Of a stretch of DNA of 64,000 nucleotides, positions 56,301-64,000 are shown one piece after another. The stretch is from Stercorarius parasiticus (taxonomy: Eukaryota; Chordata; Aves; Charadriiformes; Stercorariidae): assembly GCA_013396915.1 (NCBI GenBank), contig VWZL01002850.1:196064-260063 (forward strand). Reading direction: 5' to 3'. The notes beneath the pieces are model-generated. The model searched no databases and was not told the DNA's origin. It saw nothing but the letters and a program-made list of their open reading frames with translations. Numbering within the stretch: position 1 is the stretch's first letter; each line of letters opens with the position of its first letter. Position numbers and translations under genes: made by a program.

Positions 56301-59300
56301 TCTCTTGCATTATTTTGGTATCTTTCTTGACCTTATTCTTACGGTCACAATCTTTCAGTCATCCCTTGCCTGTCATTTGACCCCTGCTATACAGAGAGCA
56401 TCCTACAGTCCCTCAGCTGTACGTCAGTTTGTCTTACTCCTTTCCTCTCACCCTCCAAATCCCATCTAAAGCCCATCATTGACTTCGGCTACATTTCCAG
56501 TCCCTAAATCTTCTCCAGGCGTGGCACTGCATAGTACTCTATGAATAGGGCTGCAATATTCCAAGATTTATATATCCTGTACCCTTCGATTCCTGTGTCC
56601 CATATGGCATTTTCTCTAGCATTGCTCAAGCTGCTGCTCCTTCTCCTCATAACCAGAAAAACAAAAGAAAAAACCCCACAGCACTGAAGCACATGATAAA
56701 CGTCCACGTAGGCTCCCCTGTTTAACAACTTCCACAGCTTGATGAGTCCCCAGCTTTTAAAGCTTTCTGCTAATGGTAGGCTGAACTGTGACCGAGGGCA
56801 GGGAACAAAAAGCCAAACCATACTGGCAAGAAACGCCACACAAGGAAACCACAAATCACTACCCATCTTACCACACAAGCTGACTGATGACGAACAGAGT
56901 TTTCTCCAGAAGAGAGACAGTCTAGAGCAAGCTCCAGTCCTGCTCATTATCTTCCTCTGGTTAATAGGCTTCTTGGCCCTTGGGTATTTTAATTATTCAA
57001 GAAATTATGTTTTCTTTAATTTCTCATAGTAGACATCATTCCATATTTTCGTTAAGCACTTGGGCAACAGAACAGAAAATAAGCTTACTGAATTTGCAGG
57101 TGAGCTTACTGAATTTGGAGTCGAGCCCACGGGGTTTGATAAAGACAGATGCAAAGCAGCAATAACTCACTGTGCAAATGCAGGAAACCAAACAATTGAT
57201 ATTGATAAAACTACAGAAAAAGATCCCAGGGCCATACTGCTGTGGAAGAAGCAAGTGTAACAGCATGATGTTTAAGTACAAACACTGTTTGACACATAAA
57301 AATTATTTTCGTACATCGGAATAGGAAAACCTAGTGGGAGCATCGTGTTTCAAATTTTAACCACATTTCCAAGAAAAATATGGATAATCAGAGAAGTCCA
57401 GAGCAAAACCGTAAGAACTAAATAAAACACAACCTAACAAAAACTAGAAGAAATTGGGGCTGCTTAGTGTAATAAATAAAAGAATAAAAGATGAAAGGAC
57501 AGTAGTAACTCCTGATAACCAAGATGATCCTAACCCAAACTGTTTGGGTTTGCTGCAGAGAGGACAAGAGCTAGCATGCTAAAGAAGGGACATTTAGGTT
57601 AGACAGTAAGAAGTTTCTAACCATGAAGGCAGCAGAGAACTGGGACATGCTGCCTTGCTTGGCCAGAGAACATCAGTTTTTCAGAGGTTTAAAAACACGT
57701 TAGACCAACACAAGCCACGAATTTCGTCAGTACAGCTGAGCCTGCTTGGAGCAGGAGGGCAAATCCGATGACCCCTCCGAGGTCCCCGCTCTATTTTTCT
57801 GCTGTTCAGTGAATCCCTTATCATTTAGAAAATGCAATAACAAGTGTAAATTCTTACACCACAATGCTTTTTCTATCCTTTAACACTCCATAAACCTAAA
57901 AGCCCTTCCTCTAGATGATATCAACTGCATTTTTTTTTTTCCTCTGATTTGGTTTTAGTTTTGACAGCTAAGAGATATGTTCTATAGCTAGCCCTGTCCA
58001 AGGAGATCTGAAATTGCTGCAATATCTAATCTTGAAAACAGCACTCAAGAGGCAATATTGTTGCTGTAACACTTATTTGAAAAGTGTGAGATGAGACATA
58101 AAAGGCAAAGAGAGAGCTGTATGAGAGCATTCTCTTCTACAAAGTCCAAAATATAAACTAAACCAGGAATTCTTAGTTGCAAAGAGAACACAACTGTAAC
58201 AGCTTTGTAATGTGTGGTTTAACACAACTAACTTCATTAATGACCTTTAACCAATTAATTTAATCCTAGTTGAACTGCCTTAGTAAATTATCCAAAATGC
58301 TATCACTGGGCAAGACTGAGCTGATCTAAAGCTCACGCTGGAAGACAAGGGTGTCCAAGAAAAACGAGAGCTGATCCCAGACCTCCTCACAATTCCCCTC
58401 CCTCCACTTAATTTTATCATTATTTTTAAACTAGGACAAAAGTTTGGCATACTGATTCAGCGGGTGTAACACTTTCCTACACGCTCTCTGTATGTATTCT
58501 CTCGTCTCACCTTATGTTTAAGCTTAGGGAAGGAGGGGAGAGGGGAGGGAAGGAGGATGTGAAGTGGGATGGTCTTTGCTTGCATTTGCACAGTGCCCGG
58601 CGTAATACAGTCTATCCAAAATTAAGTTCCTAATCCCACAATTAAGAAATAGCATTAAATTTAAACTAAGAAGTTGTGATCTAACTCCTCTGTTGCCACA
58701 TTCTCTGTGCATTTTTTGCTCTACTTCCTTCCTGGTTATTCAGTACCAGTTGCTTCATTTCTGCTTCATTTCTTTGTTCTCTCTCATGCACTCTCATTAC
58801 AAACTCCCTTTCCTTCTCCCATATTTCCTAACTCTCTCCTCCTACACACTCACCATAATACAATATACATGCAGTCTGGCTTTTTTCTTGAGGATGTTTT
58901 TCAATTAAATAGTGAAATACAAATAGCTTCACGCTTCTATGCTTTTATGCTACTTCTACCTGACAGTCACTTTAGTGAACGCACTTTTGTTTTTAGAATT
59001 GCAGTACTTCTATTGAAGTGTAAAATTAGTTTCTCAAACTTACTCATTTATTACTCTGAAATGAGACATGCATTCAGCATCTACATGCAAATAGAGTGCA
59101 ATTTTTAAAAATGAAGATACATTGTATTTTCTTATTCCTGAGAGATGGAAGACCACCTTTTTGCCTATTACCAGGCTAGAACTGTACAAGTTGCCCAAAC
59201 TCCATTTATCCTGGAGAAGGACCATTCAGTGCAGACAACTACAGCATGTAAGAAAAGAATTATTTCGTATAAGGTATTAACTAAAAAGGGGAATAGAAAC

Positions 59301-61527
59301 AGTTCCTTGGAAGCTGCATATCTGCAACATGAACCACATAGAATAGAGCACCCTGGAATTATGGTCAATTTTAGTCAATGAGCTGTTTTAGTCACCAATC
59401 TATTCTTCACTGCATTTTGAAATACAATGGTTTTTTATGACTTAGTATCAAATTCTCCAACTGACTGGCCCATATGGGCTCATGCCTGTATTTGCAAATT
59501 CCCTCAGCAAGCCTGTACCATTTGCCAAAATTCTTTGTCAAAACTAGCTTTGCTTCAGACACTGTCCAGAAATGATTAAGAACACGCAGCTGTTCCCCGC
59601 CAACAGAAGCTTCTGAATAGAGAATTATTTTTACCAGTCAAAAACCCTCTGAAATACACGTCAAAAGCACAGAAAGTGGGAAATTCTGCTATAAAAAAAT
59701 AAACAATCCCACATGGACTGCAATTCATTTATTTGTGATAGGTTACCCATTTGCCTATATATATTTATCAAAGGGCAGGAAACTTGTGGTATTAATAAAT
59801 GCCTTTTAAATTCATAGACAGCACTTACTTCTGACTCTTTGATCACCTACAGTAAATTAAAAATGACCTTTGAAAATGCCTTCCAATATTACCTGCTATT
59901 CAAATGCATTATATTAATGGCTCTCCCTGCTTACTTTGGGTAAGTAATTAAGTTTGGAAAGATTACTTTTCTACCACTTACCTCCTGATGAGAAAACAAA
60001 TCACCAGGAAGTCGTTCCAGAAATGAGGAGAGTGAAAAAGATGACTTCTTTCCTTGCACATCAATAACTTTGAGGTGCTCTGGGGAAGGGCTCAAGAAGG
60101 CGTAAAGTGCTTCACTCTGGCAGAGTCTTTCATCAGAGAGCAATTTCTGTGAAAGAAAAATAATGACAGAAACAACACATCAATTAAATATTTCTTGTTA
60201 AGGAACAAGATGTGTCAGGCCATCCAATAAAACTGATTGAGACACGGCTCAGAGGTACAGTGAGAGAAAAAAATTAAACCGTGTCTCACAGAGATACTTC
60301 AGAGATACTTTAAGAAGCTATTTCTAAAGTATTGGAAGTAGTAAGGTTAAAGTTTTCAATTTTATAACTCTCTTTTTAAAAGTTCTGATTTGTAAGATAT
60401 TTGTTGTGCAGCATTGTAGTTAAAAGTGGCAATTACAGGATTCGTTATTTACTATTTATTCATTAATCACAGTTTAAATTAACTTAGCACTATAGGAATG
60501 GTTACTATCAGCCAAACTCATCTCAACTTCAGGCATTTTAGACATCTATAGGGTCAAACCTTACATCTGACCCATTTGTTCTAGGGTCTCTCTTTAGTCA
60601 AGAGAGAGACAACATCCACTCCAGAGGCATGATTCGATTCGCCTGCTTAGACATCTGATGGTTTTGTCTGTGTTTTCTTACCTGCAGAAAGTTATTAAGC
60701 TGGTTCTTGGATTTCTCCATGAATTTCTGGTCTATGGATTTGAAGGGCAGCTTGCTGAGGGAAGGCAACTGAACTTTCTTTAATGAGGGAAAGCACTGTG
60801 TAGGAGAAAGGAGAGCTCACTTAACGTACATGTGCAGAAAAACACAGGTGGTTCAGAATGGAAATTAAAAGACTCCTTTGTACTCTCACCTCCCTTCCAC
60901 ACCCCTCTCACCACCTCAAAAAACACCTTCCCTTACCCACTATGGGCTGGCACATCTAAACCCTTTCCCTTCCCACCACCATCATTATCTACCCCTTAGC
61001 AGACAGAAAGGTTAAAGCACTGTAAAAGGAAGCCTTCTCTGTCCCCAAAAGCCGTCTTTTCTAATACCTCCCTGGAAGCCAGCGACAAAATCTAGTTTTT
61101 AAAGCAGGCTCTTGCATGACAGCGCAGAGCATATACCATTTTGACATTGTGTTAGCCCAGTAAAACATTCATTATTAAGAAAAAAAAAATTCTGAACAAG
61201 TTTTATAAGCATCTGGCAGAGGCCAGAAGTATGCAGATAGAAAACTAGCTCTAAAAGGCTGAAAGCCAAAAGGCTGGAATAAAATCTGGTAATATTAAAT
61301 TTTTATCTGGTTTTCCCCTCTCCAAGCATCATTCTGACAAATTTTAGCAATTTGCATCTTCTCCCTCCCCTAATTGGAATTCATACCTCACTGAGTTTCC
61401 GGTGTAGGTTCTGAAACTCACTGAGCTTCCTGGGAACAGTCCAGTTCTTAGTTTCAGCTCCACCAACTTCTTGTAAACTCACCATGACAGAATAACAGGG
61501 CACTTGTTCTCCATTCTCTTCTAAAAC
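50298..61527 (-). CDS. SNX25: SNX25, sorting nexin 25, C-terminal 320 residues (partial)
   Basis: Eight coding exons on minus, in transcript order: 61527-61387, 60795-60682, 60146-59982, 55287-55170, 53966-53900, 52703-52522, 50954-50854, 50372-50298. They join in phase to 963 nt ending in TAG. Order of domains: PX (starting VLEENGEQVPCYSVMVSLQE, with WTVPRKLSEFQNLHRKL carrying the Arg/Lys phosphoinositide-binding side, to the LSDERLCQSEALYAFLSP helices), an acidic linker (EETEEDSDLSDYGEEVDG), then the nexin-C domain (EPCFMLIGEIFELRG to the end). SNX25 is an endosomal PXA-RGS-PX-nexin-C protein linked to TGF-beta receptor degradation. The PXA and RGS exons must lie beyond 64 kb; none was found in 61.5-64 kb. 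The C-terminal tail differs from human after HLEQL. Confidence 0.96.
50854..50954 (-). CDS. SNX25: SNX25 coding exon (nexin-C)
   Basis: Encodes TLQSLVGQQNARHGVVKVFK and ALQERKANKHLLY. Acceptor TTTGTTGCAG, donor CTCTAT|GTGAGT. Confidence 0.96.
52522..52703 (-). CDS. SNX25: SNX25 coding exon (nexin-C)
   Basis: Encodes QIRDTVHWMFSEPMLVYYIG, VFRDAFWPNGKLAPPPRAKS and KQRAQQKLLENIP. Acceptor CATTTTACAG, donor TCCAG|GTGAGA. Confidence 0.97.
52983..53523 (+). mobile_element. CR1 LINE, 5'-truncated, complete 3' end
   Basis: Begins at GGTGATTCTGCCCCTCTGCT and runs through the 3' UTR to CCATTCTGTGATTCTATGAT. Sense is opposite to SNX25, in its intron. Confidence 0.97.
53900..53966 (-). CDS. SNX25: SNX25 coding exon (nexin-C)
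   Basis: 67 nt encoding FKWVRKTLIALVQVTFGRTI and N. Both flanking codons are split (A|TG Met, AA|G Lys), and both agree with neighbours. Donor CAACAA|GTAAGT. Confidence 0.95.
54044..54087. other. C-rich tract (G-rich on the SNX25 transcript)
   Basis: CCCCCCCCGGCCCTCCCCAC followed by CCACCCTGCCCC. On the minus (transcribed) strand this is four or more G-runs, a G-quadruplex pattern, about 80 nt upstream of an SNX25 acceptor. Confidence 0.6.
55170..55287 (-). CDS. SNX25: SNX25 coding exon (acidic linker to nexin-C)
   Basis: Encodes EETEEDSDLSDYGEEVDGKR and DSLAEPCFMLIGEIFELRG. Acceptor CTCTCTTCCTAG, donor GAGGAA|GTAAGC. Confidence 0.96.
55733..55880 (+). mobile_element. CR1 LINE 3' end
   Basis: GGGGCTTTGAGCAACCTGGT, GGTGACCCTGCCCAGGGCAG and the CCATTTTATGATTCGATGA tail. 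Lies in an SNX25 intron. Confidence 0.94.
57072..57806 (+). mobile_element. Old, highly diverged CR1 LINE copy
   Basis: Starts with AAGCTTACTGAATTTGCAGG (CR1 ORF2 end region, with a short internal duplication), continues through GGAAACCAAACAATTGATA, GAAATTGGGGCTGCTTAGTG and GGGACATTTAGGTTAGACAG, and ends near GATGACCCCTCCGAGGTCCC. Much more decayed than the other copies, with a large internal deletion. Lies in an SNX25 intron. Confidence 0.75.
58527..58555. repeat. Purine-rich GGGGA tract
   Basis: Runs of GGGGAG/GGGAAGG in an SNX25 intron. Confidence 0.6.
59982..60146 (-). CDS. SNX25: SNX25 coding exon (PX end)
   Basis: Encodes KLLSDERLCQSEALYAFLSP, SPEHLKVIDVQGKKSSFSLS and SFLERLPGDLFSHQE. 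Phase 0 to 0. Acceptor TTCTTTCACAG. Confidence 0.97.
60682..60795 (-). CDS. SNX25: SNX25 coding exon (PX middle)
   Basis: Encodes CFPSLKKVQLPSLSKLPFKS and IDQKFMEKSKNQLNNFLQ. The PSLSKLPF motif is the proline-rich PX loop. Phase 0 to 0. Confidence 0.97.
61387..61527 (-). CDS. SNX25: SNX25 coding exon (PX start)
   Basis: Encodes VLEENGEQVPCYSVMVSLQE, VGGAETKNWTVPRKLSEFQN and LHRKLSE. Acceptor CTTCCCTACAAG, donor GTGAG|GTATGA. It is the most 5' SNX25 exon found in the window. Confidence 0.96.
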
Positions 61528-61814
61528 CTTGTAGGGAAGAAACCAACAGATATGGTATACTACTTTGAAAGCAAACGATGGAACATTTGGGCTGCCAGAT
61601 GACTGTCTTGCAAGTGATGTCATGATCACCATCCCATGTTCTCTTGCAGTTTGAGGGCTACACATGGAGCAATACCCTTAATGGACTAAACTTTACCCAA
61701 AATGCTACGTCAGTCCTGGATCAGGCCTGCAGCTAGCCACTGTAACACTTTACACATAGCTCTGCAATGCTGTCCATCAGCTATCAAATCCCCCTGATGT
61801 GTCTTCTTCAAACT

Positions 61815-61912
61815 CCTCCTCTAGTGGGAGGTGTCCCTGCCCACGGCAGGGGGGTTGGAGCAAGGTGATCTTTAAGGTCCCTTCCAACCCAAACCATTCT
61901 ATGATTCTATAA
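61815..61912 (+). mobile_element. CR1 LINE 3' end
   Basis: CTAGTGGGAGGTGTCCCTGC, GTCCCTTCCAACCCAAACCA and a TTCTATGATTCTATAAA tail. Confidence 0.95.
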
Positions 61913-62099
61913 AACAGCTGTGTGTATTATTTCAGTTTTTAAGGTACCTACCACTGTGGAATAATTACTAAGTTGGCCAAGAATACAAAAGTACAGCATT
62001 GTCCACACATTAAGGAAAGTCATAAAATCAAGAGGCTTCTGAGGTACAAAACAGCCAGAGCTGGCATGATGCAACATCTGCAGTTCCCAGTACAAGGCT

Positions 62100-62995
62100 G
62101 CTCGCGAAGCTACACAAGGGATGGAACAGAACCAATTGTTCCCTCGTGACGAACAGCAGATATGGGAACGAGATGGTACTACAGAACAGATAAGCTACCT
62201 ACTTGCTTACTACGAAAGAGATAAGCAGCTCTACTTGCTACCCGAGCCAACATTTCGTCAAATGTTGATGAAATGCTGTCCTTTGTGCGAACTTTGCTCA
62301 TTACAATGTACCAAAACACACCTCCATCATGGAGGCCACCCGCCCCCAAGGTGTGACCACTCCTCCTTGAGTACACCAATCATAATAAAAGTATTTATGA
62401 CTAAAGTCACTCAAACTCCACTTTGAAGATAAAAAAAAAAAAGTATAAAAATAGCCCGAGAGAGGGGGGATATCAGGGAAGACACCATTGCAAACAAGTC
62501 GAGAACTCCTTCACTGACTTCCGGGATCAGGCGACGGGCTGAGCCTTTCTTCCCCCCCATAGGGACGCCTTTGGGCAAGACTAGATTATACCAAGTGTTT
62601 CCTCGGGGAACTTAGATATTTCTCTAGAGAATCTCTATCCTACATTTATAGCCAGGCTGTGTTGTGTATAACTTTGTTGCATGTTTTGTATACTTAATAA
62701 TATCTTTATTTGCATGTGCTTTGCGATAGTGTATTTATCACCGGCAATCCTAAGAACCTATATAATCTGTTGTTTAAATAAACTGCACTGTTTAAGTAGC
62801 TAGTCATTTCAGTTTCTTACTGAACGCGACCAAAGACTTGAGGGTGGCCGTGCTAGTTCATGAGCACGACTAGACTGAAGGTGCAGTCCACTATTAGTGT
62901 ATCCAAATCATAATAGTTTAATACATATTAAACGCGATTGGACTGACAGTGCTGAATTGGGCATCACTCAGAATTTAAACCTAGCTGCGCCTAAC
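62100..62995 (+). mobile_element. Solo LTR, plus orientation, ERVL-like guess
   Basis: Promoter-like AGTATAAAAATAGCCC (TATA) at about 62441, a GC-rich GGGATCAGGCGACGGGCTGA leader and a poly-A signal TTTAAATAAACTGCACTG near 62777, in the order U3-R-U5. No gag/pol/env on either side. Ends are estimates. It probably lies in an SNX25 intron. Confidence 0.5.
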
Positions 62996-62999
62996 CTCC

Positions 63000-64000
63000 C
63001 ACCTCGGTAAAGAGTGTTAGAACGCACAGGGGTTTATCTTCTGCCAAAACCGCTTTGCCCCTTTTAATGCAACAACCACATAGCTTTCTGATTGCTTATC
63101 AAGACTTCATCCCTCCCGCCTGCATTTTCCTGACTGTTCTCCCACTATTCCCACCCTTCATGGGTGCTGGCTCAGAGCAACTTCTCTGCTGACTTGAGCT
63201 ATTCTGCACCCACGGGACACGTGGTATCCCTGCAGTGTTATTTCCAAGGGGCTCACAACTTTCCAAAAATACTAATGAATCCGGCTGTACAACAGCCAGA
63301 GGAAGGAAGAACAATTAACCACATTGGGCAAATGGGAAAAGTACAGCAAAGTAGTTAAATGATTTTTCTTGAGACAACAGCAGCAGCGTGACCATATTAT
63401 TTCTTAATTTGATGAGCCACCCAGAATTTCACCCTTATGTCCTAATCATAACAGATTTTTGTTTACTTATTTTAAAGAGACAGCCAAATAGATTATGAAA
63501 GGCAAATAAGGGAAATGCATGAAATACACAGCTTTTTTTCCCCTTGAGTCAAACTCTCAAATGCTTGTCTGAATATACGTGCGAATCACAGAAAGGTAAT
63601 TATCAATACCACTCTCACACAATCTTTTTGAGAAAAATGATTCTTAAGCTTTTGGGGGTGGGTTTTTAAAGAACGTTTAACTAATCCAATTAGGGTAAGA
63701 ATAAACTTTAAGATTCATAAAATTATGACACATTTTCTGAGAAGCCTGTAAAGGTCTGACAACACAATGCTAGTGACAGATAATTTAATGAATGGCTACA
63801 TCATCATTGTAAAAGACACACAGCTAAAATGTATCTTCATATTTTATGGCTGTTCAGAGCTGCCAGAGAGCCACAGAGAATATTCCCTGCGATGCACTGT
63901 TCCTAAAGCTGCACATGGACCACTGGGAAACCCAATCTGAAGGCCTGTGTTTCACATCTCTTTGTAAAAAAAGCTGCAGCAGCACTCGGACAGAATACGA
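63000..64000. other. Presumed SNX25 intron, nothing recognised
   Basis: AT-rich sequence with short frames only. No SNX25 exon upstream of the PX start was identified on the minus strand here. Confidence 0.4.

Noticed and set aside
57060..57260. 66-codon frame with a TEFAGELTEFG repeat
   Set aside because: Start of a decayed CR1; the repeat is a small duplication within it.

Overview
This is a stretch of bird chromosome, AT-rich with long introns and about 2% coding. The avian assignment rests on many CR1 LINE fragments with the bird-type 3' tail (...ATTCTATGATTCTATGA), bird-type endogenous retroviral LTRs, and gene order matching the vertebrate 4q35.1 neighbourhood (SNX25 - LRP2BP - UFSP2 - CFAP96). 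No prokaryotic feature, CRISPR array, tRNA or rRNA was seen. The species cannot be told from the sequence.

Four protein-coding genes could be rebuilt exon by exon with consistent splice phases. CFAP96 (C4orf47; minus, ATG 17827, stop 8304, 7 coding exons, 310 aa) and UFSP2 (plus, 21022-33541, 12 coding exons, 484 aa) are head to head across a GC-rich bidirectional promoter at about 20.6-21.1 kb. LRP2BP (plus, 37084-48226, 8 coding exons, 332 aa) follows UFSP2. SNX25 (minus) runs tail to tail with LRP2BP; only its last 8 coding exons (61527 down to 50298; PX and nexin-C parts, 320 aa) lie in the window, and the PXA/RGS half should lie beyond 64 kb. A possible 3' terminal exon of a plus-strand gene (6977-7233, unproven) converges on the 3' end of CFAP96, where synteny would place CCDC110.

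Layout: 0-8.2 kb is intergenic, with CR1 pieces and a minus-strand ERV remnant (LTR, primer-site-like motif, broken gag-like frame). 8.2-17.9 kb is CFAP96. 18-20.6 kb is its 5' flank or first intron, with an LTR-like block carrying a degenerate 25-bp tandem array. 20.6-21.1 kb is the CpG-rich promoter. 21-34.2 kb is UFSP2. 34.2-36.9 kb is intergenic, with a minus-strand solo LTR and a candidate RFX X-box. 36.9-48.3 kb is LRP2BP, with a 1-kb CR1 filling most of intron 1. 48.3-50 kb is the convergent 3' region. 50-61.5 kb is the SNX25 3' half, with several CR1 copies. 61.5-64 kb holds a CR1 tail and a plus-strand LTR.

The genes are housekeeping or ciliary/trafficking genes and do not form a pathway. 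I found no new biological system. The better leads are a perfect 21-bp inverted repeat in UFSP2 intron 1, a codon-open 168-bp exon-like segment inside the last LRP2BP intron, a CR1 that abuts the LRP2BP exon 1 splice donor, an X-box-like site upstream of LRP2BP, and the apparent absence of ANKRD37 from its expected slot.
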